Of a stretch of 64,000 nt of DNA, positions 46,873-57,269 are shown piece after piece. Both the position numbers and the translations under genes were made by a program. This DNA comes from Acholeplasmataceae bacterium. Its GTDB lineage: Bacteria > Bacillota_I > Bacilli_A > Acholeplasmatales > UBA5453. The stretch is from NCBI GenBank assembly GCA_012837645.1, contig DUQU01000019.1:1-64000 (forward strand). The letters run 5' to 3'. The notes beneath the pieces are model-generated. The model made no database searches and had not been told where the DNA came from. It saw only the letters and a list, made by a program, of their open reading frames with translations. Within the stretch, counting starts at the first letter, position 1. Each line of letters opens with the position of its first letter.

Positions 46873-48798
46873 GTGATTGAAATTAAAAAAGCCGATCTTA
46901 CAACTCTCTCATTTTTATTAAAATTAGAAAAAGAAGCATTTAAAACTGAGAGGCGTTTTAATGAAAGTCAAATAAAAAGAAGTCTTGCGGGTAAAAGACA
47001 AATAGTATATATAATAATTTTTAATAATGAAAAAGTAGGTAGCGTTACTATTTTTAACTATCAGCGAATGATAAGAATATATTCAATCGCTATTTTAAAA
47101 GCTTTCCAAAAGCACGGCTTTGGAAAAGAACTTATTAACTTCGTAATTAAAAAGGCCAAACAAGAACAAAAAGAATGCCTCACACTAGAAGTAGATTTAA
47201 AAGAACCTCGATTGATAAATTGGTATGAAAGCTTTGGCTTTAAAACAGTGAAAATAATGCCTAATTATTATTCAAGTGGTGAAGCAGCTTTAAAAATGGA
47301 ACTAAGACTTCAAGAGCGTTATAAAAAAGTTAAAAACATTATCGTTATTGACAATTATCAATCGTGGCTTACTAAATTAACTAATGTTGAAATAGTGTGG
47401 GCCGAGAATTTTATTAATTCCACTACTTATAAAAGCGAAGAATACCGGATTATTAACTTAGTTAGTAGTTATCATTATCAATCACTCGGTTACTATGTTT
47501 CATTATTAGCTTCCGCCCGCAATCAACGCGCTTTTCCTAATGTAGTGACGATTGAAGATGTTTTGGATGAAAGTATTATCGCTTCTTTAAGTGAAGATTT
47601 TAGCGAGTTAATGAATAAAACTTTTAAAGAGGTGGAAAGTGATGATTTTAAGTTAACTGTTTTATGGGGTAACGCTCTTTTAAAAAAATATCAAATGCTT
47701 GCAAAAGCATTATATAAGATTTTCGCAGCTCCCTTTTTAAATTTTTATTTTGTTAAAAATAAGAACTGGTCTTTAAAAAGGGTAAGTTTAAAAGAAGAAA
47801 ACATTATCGTTGATGATGATTTCATTATGAGTGCTAATGAGTTTTTAAAACAAAAACGCTTTAGCAACTCTAAGTTTAAAAACTACCAATATGATTTAGC
47901 GATTTTAATAGATGAAAATGATTTATCTCCGCCATCCGACCAAGTAGCACTAGCTAACTTTAAATACGCAGCAGAAAAGAGAGGGTTTTATTGCGAATTC
48001 ATTTCTAAAGAGGATTATCATCGCCTCAATCAGTTTGACGCTCTTTTTATTCGCGCCACTACAAATGTTAATGACTATACGTATCAATTTTCTAGATTAG
48101 CATATAGCGAAGGATTGGTAGTTATCGATGACCCTTGGTCAATTTTAAAATGTGCTAACAAACTATTTTTACATGAAAGTATTGAAAAACATCATCTTTT
48201 AACACCTCTAACTTTACTCGTAACTAAAAAGACTGATTTAAATACTCTTATCACGCGCTTAAGTTTTCCTTTTATTTTAAAACAGCCTGATAGTGCCGCT
48301 TCTAGAGGTGTTTTTAAAATTAATGATGAAAAGGAATTAAAACAGAAATTGGATGAACTATTTTTAACGAGCGAAATAATTCTCGCCCAGCAGTATTTAA
48401 AAACAGCCTTTGACTGGCGGGTAGGAGTTTTAAATAATAAGCCACTTTATGTTTGTAAATATTTTATGGCAAAAGACCATTGGCAAATTTATCATTGGGA
48501 AGAGAATTACAATAAGTTTGTAGTTGGTGAGGTGGAAACTTATTTAGTAGATGAAGTGCCTAAAAAGATTATCAAAGCTGCTTTACAAGCGGCAGCGATA
48601 ATTGGAGATGGATTTTATGGAGTAGATTTAAAAGAACGCGATGATAAAATTTATCTAATTGAAATCAATGATAATCCTAGCATCGACAGTGGCTGGGAAG
48701 ATAAACTCTTAAAAAATGAACTTTATAAAACTATTATCGATTATTTTTATGAAAAAATTATTATAACGAGAAATTTAAAAAAGCGTAAAACACATTAA
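46873..48798 (+). CDS. GNAT-RLAN-ATP-grasp (RimK-like) fusion
   Basis: N-terminal GNAT (IYSIAILKAFQKHGFGKELINFVIKKA), RLAN-like middle (RIINLVSSYHYQSLGYYVSLLASARNQRAFPNVVTIED), ATP-grasp C-terminus (FPFILKQPDSAASRGVFKI...DFYGVDLKE-like region...IYLIEINDNPSIDSG). GTG start. Confidence 0.85.
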   Translation: MIEIKKADLTTLSFLLKLEKEAFKTERRFNESQIKRSLAGKRQIVYIIIFNNEKVGSVTIFNYQRMIRIYSIAILKAFQKHGFGKELINFVIKKAKQEQKECLTLEVDLKEPRLINWYESFGFKTVKIMPNYYSSGEAALKMELRLQERYKKVKNIIVIDNYQSWLTKLTNVEIVWAENFINSTTYKSEEYRIINLVSSYHYQSLGYYVSLLASARNQRAFPNVVTIEDVLDESIIASLSEDFSELMNKTFKEVESDDFKLTVLWGNALLKKYQMLAKALYKIFAAPFLNFYFVKNKNWSLKRVSLKEENIIVDDDFIMSANEFLKQKRFSNSKFKNYQYDLAILIDENDLSPPSDQVALANFKYAAEKRGFYCEFISKEDYHRLNQFDALFIRATTNVNDYTYQFSRLAYSEGLVVIDDPWSILKCANKLFLHESIEKHHLLTPLTLLVTKKTDLNTLITRLSFPFILKQPDSAASRGVFKINDEKELKQKLDELFLTSEIILAQQYLKTAFDWRVGVLNNKPLYVCKYFMAKDHWQIYHWEENYNKFVVGEVETYLVDEVPKKIIKAALQAAAIIGDGFYGVDLKERDDKIYLIEINDNPSIDSGWEDKLLKNELYKTIIDYFYEKIIITRNLKKRKTH

Positions 48799-48830
48799 AA
48801 AAGTTTAAATATAAACTTTATTTTATTAAT
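48799..48830 (+). terminator. Hairpin after the ATP-grasp gene
   Basis: AAAGTTTA-AATA-TAAACTTT-ATTTTATT. Confidence 0.55.
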
Positions 48831-48937
48831 AAATCTTAATTTTAAAGTGACGGTTGTTAGTGATTAAAACACTTTTTAAAAGATTATATGCTATACTTAT
48901 TAACAGTAAAGAAACAATTTAAAGAGGGGATTTACTA

Positions 48938-50752
48938 ATGATTATTGTCTATGTAATTGACAGCTATGGGGAATTTTCAAACGGAACTACAATAACAGCG
49001 AAAAGATCAAAAGAACACTTAGAAAAATTAGGCTATACAGTAAGAGTGGTTTCCACCGCTGAAAGTACTGAAGAGGGATTTTATCAACTAAAAAAAAGAA
49101 GGATACCTCTGGTTTCTTATTTCGCGGAAAAGCAAAGTATGAATTTTGCTAAACCTGATAAAAAAGTTTTTAAAGAAGCTTTTAAAGGGGCTAGTTTAGT
49201 CCATGTCTTTTTACCCTATAAATCGGGTAGAGTTGCGATAAAAGTAGCAAGGCAAATGAAAATACCTGTTTCAGCCGCTTTTCATATGCAGCCCGAACAT
49301 ATTACATATGGAATGGGATTAGATCGTTTTGGCCGCCCTTTGGCTTGGTTTATTTACAAATGGTTGAAGTGGCGTTTTTATCGTAAAGTAGCCCATATTC
49401 ATTGTCCTAGTGAATTTATTCGTGATCAATTAATAAAACATAATTATAAAAATGTCTTTCATGTTATTTCTAATGGAGTAGAAGAAAGATTTTTCACCAC
49501 ACCTGATCGGAACGACAAAAAGGACTTGATCAAGATCTTAACAATCGGGAGATATTCAAAAGAAAAGAGACAAGATACTTTATTAAAAGCAATTAATAAA
49601 AGTAAATATAAAGATAATATTAAAGTGATACTGGCAGGTAAAGGCCCTCGAGAACGGCACTTAAAAAAATTAGCGAAAAAGTATCGCTTAAATTGTCAGT
49701 TTAGTTTCTTTAGCCAAGAAGAGTTAATTAAAAAGATTGAAAAAAGTGTTTTATATATTCATCCGGCTGAAGCAGAAATCGAAGGTATTTCAGCATTGGA
49801 AGCGATCGCTAGCGGCTTAGTCCCAATCGTTGCTAAATCAAAACAATCAGCAACGCAAAAATTTACTTTAACGGAAGAATCATTGTTTAAAGTACGAGAT
49901 TATCAAGAATTAGCCCAAAAAATTGATTATTTTATCGATTTTTATGAACGGAGGAAACATTTAGAAGCTAAATATCGAAACTATTTAAGAAATTATCAAA
50001 TTGAAAAATCAATAAGTCTTTTAGAAGAATTTTTTAAAGAAACAATTTATGATTATAAAAGAAGACAAGCAGCTCATTCCAAGCAAGGAAAAAGAATTAA
50101 AAAAAGTATCGTTAAAACAAGAAAAGGAAGAGCAGCCTCCTTCTTATTCTATTATTTCTTCGCGATGCCAGTTTTGATGTTTTATTTTATTTTAATTAGA
50201 GGACTTAGAATTAAAGGTAAAAAGAACTTGAAAAAAATAAAGAATGGTGCGATCTTTATTTCTAACCATGTACATAAACTTGACTCTGCAATGGGAGGTC
50301 TTGCTGCTTTTCCTAAAAAACCAATCTTTACCTCTTTACCTAGTAATTTTCAAATTCCAATTGTCGGTTCTCTGGTCCATATTTTAGGAGCTTCTCCAAT
50401 TCCAGCGACTCCTTTGGAAACCAAAATCTTTTTTACAGAATTAAAAGATAAATTAGTTAAAGGAAGATATGTTCATTTTTTCCCAGAAGGCGAACTGATA
50501 ACTAAATCAGAAGAAATAAGAGAGTTTAAGCGGGGTGCATTTATGCTTGCTGAAGAGGCTAAAGTGCCAATCGTTCCTTTAAGAATCAATTTTATCGAAA
50601 AAGAAAGGAGAATTCATTACCCCTTTTTTATGAAAGATAAAATTGAACTCTTAGTAGGGAAACCAATTTATCCTAATATCTTTTTGCCCAAAAGAGCAGC
50701 GATTGACGAACTTCAAACCCGAGCAATTGCAGCGATGCAACAATTACAGTAA
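48938..50752 (+). CDS. GT4 glycosyltransferase fused to PlsC acyltransferase
   Basis: N-terminal GT-B/GT4 (TIGRYSKEKRQDTLLKAI, HPAEAEIEGISALEAIASGLVPIV); C-terminal PlsC (ISNHVHKLDSAM at ~50264 and FFPEGEL at ~50480). Confidence 0.88.
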   Translation: MIIVYVIDSYGEFSNGTTITAKRSKEHLEKLGYTVRVVSTAESTEEGFYQLKKRRIPLVSYFAEKQSMNFAKPDKKVFKEAFKGASLVHVFLPYKSGRVAIKVARQMKIPVSAAFHMQPEHITYGMGLDRFGRPLAWFIYKWLKWRFYRKVAHIHCPSEFIRDQLIKHNYKNVFHVISNGVEERFFTTPDRNDKKDLIKILTIGRYSKEKRQDTLLKAINKSKYKDNIKVILAGKGPRERHLKKLAKKYRLNCQFSFFSQEELIKKIEKSVLYIHPAEAEIEGISALEAIASGLVPIVAKSKQSATQKFTLTEESLFKVRDYQELAQKIDYFIDFYERRKHLEAKYRNYLRNYQIEKSISLLEEFFKETIYDYKRRQAAHSKQGKRIKKSIVKTRKGRAASFLFYYFFAMPVLMFYFILIRGLRIKGKKNLKKIKNGAIFISNHVHKLDSAMGGLAAFPKKPIFTSLPSNFQIPIVGSLVHILGASPIPATPLETKIFFTELKDKLVKGRYVHFFPEGELITKSEEIREFKRGAFMLAEEAKVPIVPLRINFIEKERRIHYPFFMKDKIELLVGKPIYPNIFLPKRAAIDELQTRAIAAMQQLQ

Positions 50753-50754
50753 AA

Positions 50755-51528
50755 TCACTTCCTAAACTTATAACCAAGGGATTTTCCTCCTCCCCCTTTA
50801 GTGCTTGAAAAGGAACTAAATAAAGCGGGAAGCAGAAAAAAAGAACTATTACCGAGCAATAATATAACTAACACAATAACGGCAATATGCCAAGCCTTTA
50901 AAGAGAACTTTTTTGTTTCATAAGGTTTAAAATATTGAAATTCATCATTTAAGAAATCGGCAAGATTTAAATAATTTTCAAAAGTATCATCATCATCTAA
51001 TTGATAGAGTTTTTCTCTAATAGTAGCGATAAGATGATAAGTTAATGAAACTATTCCTTCTTGAAAATAGAGATCATCTTGATAAAAATAGTCATTTATT
51101 AAAGTGCTCACTAAAGAGGCTGGAAGACAGTTACGCATCTTAATGCCAATTTCGGTGATAATGGCTGTTAAAAACAACTCCTCATCAACCTCTTCAAAAA
51201 AAATAAAAAGCATCGGTCCTAAATCGTTTTTCCCCACCCCAAAACTATTAAAAATAGCAGTCGTATCTAAATCGTTTTCCGATCCTAAATAAGTATAGGT
51301 GACTAATTGAGGCCCCCGTAAGCTTTGATCGGAATACGATAAAGACTCTTGATATAAAGTATCACTATTATAATTTAAGTAATACTTTGTTGATGATAAA
51401 AAAACATCAGCGTGGTCATTAACATAAAATGATTTACTAGGTTTAGTTAAAGGGGAGCTTTTTTGACAAGCCAATAAAAGAAAACTACTCTTAATTATTA
51501 AAATTAGCAGTAGCAGTTTCTTTTTCAT
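50755..51528 (-). CDS. TPM-domain lipoprotein
   Basis: Signal peptide with lipobox (FLLLACQK), TPM-like domain (FYVNDHADVFL...GVGKNDLGPMLFIFFEE), TM and C-terminal GGGGKSLGYKF. Confidence 0.75.
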   Translation of the reverse strand: MKKKLLLLILIIKSSFLLLACQKSSPLTKPSKSFYVNDHADVFLSSTKYYLNYNSDTLYQESLSYSDQSLRGPQLVTYTYLGSENDLDTTAIFNSFGVGKNDLGPMLFIFFEEVDEELFLTAIITEIGIKMRNCLPASLVSTLINDYFYQDDLYFQEGIVSLTYHLIATIREKLYQLDDDDTFENYLNLADFLNDEFQYFKPYETKKFSLKAWHIAVIVLVILLLGNSSFFLLPALFSSFSSTKGGGGKSLGYKFRK

Positions 51529-52022
51529 TCGCTTTTAAAAGCTTCATCAATGCTAGGGGCTGGTTGGATGAAAACTCTATTATTTTCAGGAAATTTATTT
51601 AAAAATAGCTTTTGCGGGAACAAGACAATAAAAAGATTATAATCATAACGAGACTTATTGTAGTTATCAATAGCATATGTGAGGGCGTTCGTAGTGGCGT
51701 TAAACTCATCAATTAGTTTAGAAGTTAAACCGATTGAAGTCCAATTGTTAGGATATCTTCTAAATAAGAAAGCAAACCTAAAAAAGTAGTTTCAATAGTT
51801 TGAAAGTTTTCAAATGACTCCTGCTCATCATGATTTTTAAAAGCTTCACTAAAAGCCTCTCTAGCACTAGTGATTAAACCAATTTGGTTTAGTATTTGCT
51901 CATCAGCAGTGTTTACATAACTGAGGAGATTTTCTTGTTTCTTCAAAATCAATAGCGCGCAATCTTCTTTGGGCGCCATTATAAGTTGTTAACCAAGAAA
52001 TTAAAGTAGTGACTAATAACAT
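51525..52022 (-). pseudogene. LemA-family gene with apparent frameshifts
   Basis: Minus-strand pieces in different frames: MLLVTTLISWLTTYN; then CALLILKKQENLLSYVNTADEQILNQIGLITSAREAFSEA...LSYLED (ORF 51725-51979); then YPNNWTSIGLTSKLIDEFNATTNALTYAIDNYNKSRYDYNLFIVLFPQKLFLNKFPENNRVFIQPAPSIDEAFKSE*. The last piece's TGA overlaps the TPM ATG (ATGA). Confidence 0.75.
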
Positions 52023-53103
52023 TACAACTAAAGAAATTTATTCTTTGGAACAAACTCTCGTTCTCGAAGGAAGCGTAACGATAAAAGAAATTCAAAAACT
52101 ATGTGATGTACACGCCGCTATTTTTGAAGGTTCCATTAGCGATATCCATGGTTTAAGTGATTATACTAAAAGTGAAGGGCACCCAATTGAAATCTTTTTA
52201 AATGAAAATAGAAGAATTGAAAGGTTAATGAAAGAAGAAATAAAACCTTATCTCTTTAATGCTAGTAAGCAGGCTCATTTGATGTTAAGAATAGGATTGG
52301 ACCGCTTAGCGGAAATAGATAAACATTATAAAAGAAAAGAAAACTTGTTTTTTCCAGGCTTAGAAAGAAAAGGGATTACCACCCCTCCTCAAGTGATGTG
52401 GGGTGTAGATGATGAAATTAGAGCTGATTTAAAAGCGGTAATTAAATTAGTTAATAGTAGAGATTATGAAGTAAATAGTGCGAGTGAAAAAATAGTTGCT
52501 GTAATCGAGCGTGTTGAGGATATGATTTTTAAGGAAGATAACATTTTATTACCACTACTAATTGAAAACCTTTCTCATTTTGATTGGATTTTGGTAGATA
52601 GTGCTCAAGATGAAATTGGTTATTTTCTTGAAACTCCAAAAGTGCGCTGGACTAAAAAAGAAGAACAGTTAGAAAAGCCGGCTATTAAAGCGGGAGAAAT
52701 TCCTTTCGATGCTGGCGTCTTATCTTTTTTAGAAGCTAATCAAATTTTAAACACTATTCCCTTTGATATGACATTTGTTGATAAAGATGGCTATGTTAAA
52801 TATTTTACTCAAGGACCAGAAAGATTATTTGAAAGGCCAAAAACGGTTTTAAAAAGACACGTTACAATGTGCCATCCTCCTGAGTCAGTAGCAACCGTAA
52901 AAAAGATCGTTTCAAGCTTTGAGTCGGGTGAAAAAGATAAAGAAGAGTTTTGGATTCAATTAAGAGATAAATTTATTCTAATTAGTTATTTCGCGATTAG
53001 AGATCCAGAAAATAATTACTTGGGAACTTTAGAAGTGACTCAAAATATTAAACCACTAAGGGAATTAGAAGGGGAAAAAAGAATTTTAAGGGACAAAGAC
53101 TAA
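52009..53103 (+). CDS. DUF438 / hemerythrin-like / PAS domain protein (probably N-terminally truncated)
   Basis: TTKEIYSLEQTLVLEGSVTIKEIQKLCDVHAAIFEGSI (DUF438), His/Glu-rich hemerythrin-like middle, PAS-like C-terminus (MTFVDKDGYVKYFTQGPERLFERP). Confidence 0.8.
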   Translation: MTNNITTKEIYSLEQTLVLEGSVTIKEIQKLCDVHAAIFEGSISDIHGLSDYTKSEGHPIEIFLNENRRIERLMKEEIKPYLFNASKQAHLMLRIGLDRLAEIDKHYKRKENLFFPGLERKGITTPPQVMWGVDDEIRADLKAVIKLVNSRDYEVNSASEKIVAVIERVEDMIFKEDNILLPLLIENLSHFDWILVDSAQDEIGYFLETPKVRWTKKEEQLEKPAIKAGEIPFDAGVLSFLEANQILNTIPFDMTFVDKDGYVKYFTQGPERLFERPKTVLKRHVTMCHPPESVATVKKIVSSFESGEKDKEEFWIQLRDKFILISYFAIRDPENNYLGTLEVTQNIKPLRELEGEKRILRDKD

Positions 53104-53191
53104 TTAGTTTTTGTTCTTTTATTTTTAGAGGCGCTGTTGTATAAAAATCTTTTAAAGTGTATAATGTTTATAAGCAAAAAAGGAGAAAAAA

Positions 53192-55007
53192 TATGTTTTC
53201 AGCAACTTTTACAAAGCTTACAACAACAGAAATTCATTTAGCAATTAAGATTCCACCCTTAACTAAAATAGAGATAGTCCATGTTAGTTTATTTAAAGAA
53301 AAGAAAAAAATATCTGAACTTACTAATTTAGAACAGTTGGTTTTTAAGAATCTCAGTGCTAACACTAAATATAAGGTTAAAATCACTTATTTAATAGCTG
53401 AAGGTTTAGAAGAACTTTCACTAGAGGCAATTACGAGAGCGGAGCCGATAGAAATTAAAGACTTCCATTTTTTAGTTGAAGATTACTATTTAGATTATCA
53501 AGAAAATTGTCAAGTTTTCTTGACCGTTAATAACCCTAGCGAAGTTAATATTAAGTCGGTCGCTATTAATGAAGTTGATTGTCAAGTATTGTCAAAAAAG
53601 AATAATAAAATAAAGTTGCAACTACCGTTAGCATCTTTCGCAGGTAAAACAACTTTTAAAGTAACTAAAGTAATTTATCAATCGTATAAACAAACGCTCT
53701 TTCAAGACATAAAAGAAAGCCCAGAACAAGAAAAACATGTTTTAGCCGAACTAATAGTTTGTTCTTTAAAAGAGATTAAAAGAGCACATTACCTTTTAAG
53801 AAGTGCTGATGTTAAGTTTGTTCTTAGTCTCGATAATAAGTCTTTGTATCCTATTAAAGCTGTCTCTTTACGGATCAATAATATTATTCATACCTTTAGT
53901 GGGCCAGACCTAGAAGTTATTAGTCCAGAAGAGATTATTATTAATTATCAATCTTCCAAGGTTTGGGCTAGCTTTTTAACTGCTTCTGTTTTTGACATTA
54001 GTTACCAAGATTTTAATAATAAGTTAATTACTAAAAACATTTCCTATGTTTATACGAGTTTCTATCGTGTTAAATCTTTAGAAACAAGAAGTATTACCAC
54101 TATTGAAGAGTTACAGGAATTAGAAAATGGTTATATTTATAGTTTAAGTAATGATATTTGTGGAAAAGGTTTTAACTGGAAGCCTTATGAGTTTGTTGGC
54201 GTTATTTTAGGAAATGGCTTTACTATTAAAAATGTTGATATTGTTGTTGATGAAGAAAAAACTAAAGCCGATATCGGTTTGTTTTCTGAATTTAAAGGGG
54301 TAATGGAAAAGATTTCTTTTAAAGATTTCAATTTCTATATTGATAATGAACAAAGTTTGTTTATTGGAGGAATTGTAGGAAGAAGTTATCGGCCTTTAAT
54401 TTTTAAAAATATAGAAGCAATTAATTTTAATTTTAAAGTTAAAAATGCTAATGAAGTTAATTTAGGAACTCTTGTTGGTTATCAAGATAAATATGGTAGT
54501 TTTGAAAATATTGTTATTAAGGATGTTGTTGTTGAAATTGAAAATGTTAACAATGCTAAATTAGGTGGGATAATCGGCTTTAGTGATGGTTATAATGTTT
54601 TAAAGGAGATGTTCGTTTATAAATTCATCGGTAACATCGACGCTGGAGGAGAAGTTTATTTAGGGGCCTTAATCGGTTATGGTTATAAAAACGATATTCA
54701 CCGTTCTTTAGTTGTTAATTCGTATTTAAGTGGTAATACAACGACAGGAATGTTTTCCTATAGTGATGGTTTTGTTGGAGCGAGCCATCAAACAGTTTTC
54801 CACAATCTTTATTTTGGCGATGATGTAACAATTTTAACTAATAAGTATCATTTTCAAGTTTTAGAAAAAGAACTCGTCCACTTTGATAAATTGGATCAGC
54901 AGGATTTTTATTTAAAACAATTAATATTTAAACAAGAAGATTGGAATGTATCTAAACTTAATTATGTTGAAGGGGTACTACCAAAATTAATAGCTTTTAT
55001 TAAATAA
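53192..55007 (+). CDS. Fn3-like/GLUG-motif repeat protein without recognisable signal peptide
   Basis: ATG 53192 after AAAAGGAG; GLUG-like repeats (IGGIVGRSYRPLIFKNIEAIN; LGTLVGYQDKYGSFENIVIKD; LGGIIGFSDGYNVLKEMFVYK; LGALIGYGYKNDIHRSLVVNS). Confidence 0.7.
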
Positions 55008-55042
55008 GAAGGAGAAGACTTGATAAAAGTCATAACAAAATT

Positions 55043-56164
55043 ATGTATGTGATTAAAGAAGTAAAAACAAGAAGAGACTCAAGAAGATTTACCGAATTTC
55101 CCAATAAGCTTTATGTTGATAATCCTTATTATGTGCCAGCTTTATCGATGGACGAAGAAGCTGTTTTTAATCCTAAAAAAAATCCCGCTCATAAATATTG
55201 TCATGTAGTGAGATATTTAGCATTAAATGAAACTGGTAAAGTGGTAGGAAGAATTGGGGGAATTATCAACACCGAATTAAATAAGGTTAAGAAAGAAAAG
55301 ACTGCTCGCCTAACGAGAATCGATATGATTGATGATATTAAAGTCACAGAACTCTTAATAAACACTATCATTGATTGGGCTAAATCTTATGAAATGACAA
55401 CGCTAATTGGACCGATGGGTTTTACTGATTTGGACCGGATGGGAATGTTAGTGGAAGGCTTCGACGTTTTAAATATGGCAATTACTATTTATAATGCTCC
55501 TTATTATCATGAACATTTAGAAAAATTAGGCTTTAAAAAAGACGCTGATTGGATCGAAATGAAAATTGATTGGCCGCAAACAATTCCTGAAAAGATTGTT
55601 AGAGTGAGTAGGATGGTAGAAAGTCGTTATGGTTATCGTCTAGTTAAATTAAAAAATAAAAAAGAAATTCCAGAATATGCTAAAAAGGCATTTGAAACTT
55701 ATAACAAAGCATATATGAATTTATATGGTTTTCATCCTTTAAACGATGAAATGATGGAATATTACACTAAACAAGTGATGTTAATTGTCCAACTAGATTA
55801 TATTTGGTTTGTATTAGATGAAAAAGATCAATTAATCGCTTTTGGAATTATGATGCCCTCGTTAGCTCTAGCACTGAAAAAAAGCAAAGGTAAGCTCTTT
55901 CCCTTTGGTTTGTTTAGAATATTAAAGGCGCTTAAAAAACATGATATCATCGATTTTTACTTTGTCGCTGTTGATCCAAAACATCAATCAAAAGGAGCGT
56001 TAGCACTCTTGATGGAAGATGGCTACTATCAAGGTGAAAAAAGAAATATAAAATACGCTTTAACAGGTCCTGAATTAGTAGAAAACGTTAAAATTCAGCA
56101 ACAATGGCAAGATTATAATCCGGAAACTATTAGAAGAAGAAGGAGTTATCGATTAGAGTTTTAA
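55043..56164 (+). CDS. GNAT-like N-acetyltransferase family protein
   Basis: YVIKEVKTRRDSRRFTEFPNKLYVDNPYYVPAL...FYFVAVDPKHQSKGALALLM. Confidence 0.65.
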   Translation: MYVIKEVKTRRDSRRFTEFPNKLYVDNPYYVPALSMDEEAVFNPKKNPAHKYCHVVRYLALNETGKVVGRIGGIINTELNKVKKEKTARLTRIDMIDDIKVTELLINTIIDWAKSYEMTTLIGPMGFTDLDRMGMLVEGFDVLNMAITIYNAPYYHEHLEKLGFKKDADWIEMKIDWPQTIPEKIVRVSRMVESRYGYRLVKLKNKKEIPEYAKKAFETYNKAYMNLYGFHPLNDEMMEYYTKQVMLIVQLDYIWFVLDEKDQLIAFGIMMPSLALALKKSKGKLFPFGLFRILKALKKHDIIDFYFVAVDPKHQSKGALALLMEDGYYQGEKRNIKYALTGPELVENVKIQQQWQDYNPETIRRRRSYRLEF

Positions 56165-56257
56165 AAAGGGAAGTTTTTAAAAATCAAATGGTATTTCAAT
56201 CTTTATTTCACCTTTATGATTGTATAATTAAGATGGAACTAAAAAGAAGGTGGAAAG

Positions 56258-57269
56258 ATGAAAAATGTTTTAGTTACTGGTGCTACAGGACATGTAGGTA
56301 ATGTAGTTATTAAAGAATAAAGGCTATCAAGTTTATGGCCTTGTTTTACCGTTCGAAAGAATCGATTATATTAAAAATGATTGCAAAATTATTTATGGCA
56401 ATATTTTAGATTTAAAGGCTCTCAATTATCTTTTTAAAGGAATGGATTATATTATTCATACGGCGGGAATTATCGATATTGGCAGTGGCAATAAAAAAAG
56501 CTTATACCAAGTCAATGTGGAAGGGACTTTAAACGTTTTAAAGGCTAGTTTGTTGAACAATGTTAAAAGGGTAGTTTATACTTCTAGTGTTCACGCTTTG
56601 CCGGAATTAAAAAAAGGCGAGGTTATGAAAGAAATAACTGCTTTCGACCCCAAATTAGTAAGAGGCAATTATGCTAAATCTAAAGCTCTCGCAACTAAAA
56701 AAGCCTTAGCTTTTGCGGAAGAAAATGATTTGGATTTAGTAGTAACTTTATTAGCTGGCGTCATTGGAAGTTATGATTATAAAGGTTCATATATGGGCGA
56801 GGTTACGAGAAGTTTTCTCAATGATAAACTGCCTGTTTATCTTAAGGGCGGATATAATTATGTCGATGTTAAAGATGTTGCGAAAGGCATAGTATTAGCT
56901 TTAGAAAAAGGTAAAAAAGCGGAAAGTTATTTGCTTTCTGGGCATTATGTAACCGTAAAGGAATATTTAGATTTAGTGGCTCAATATAGTTATAAAAAAC
57001 CGCTTAAAAGAGCGATTAACTATCATTTCATTTTGATTATGGGTAAGTTTGCTGAACTGTATTATTTGATTGCGAAACGAAAAATGTTATTAAGTACATA
57101 TTCAGTCAAAGTTTTAAGAAGTAATGCTAATTTTGATAATAGTAAAGCGAAACAAGAATTGGGATGGGAAATTAGGCCATTAAAGGATACTGTTAAAGAT
57201 TTAATTGCGTTTACTTATCAAGAATATCAAATAAAACCACTAAAACCAAAAGTCTTAAAACAAGTTTAA
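56258..57269 (+). pseudogene. NAD-dependent epimerase/dehydratase (extended SDR) with a frameshift near 56315
   Basis: MKNVLVTGATGHVGNVVIKE* (56258-56320), then another frame continues NKGYQVYGLVLPFERIDYIKNDCKIIYGNILDLKALNYLFKGMDYIIHTAG... to 57269. Confidence 0.85.
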
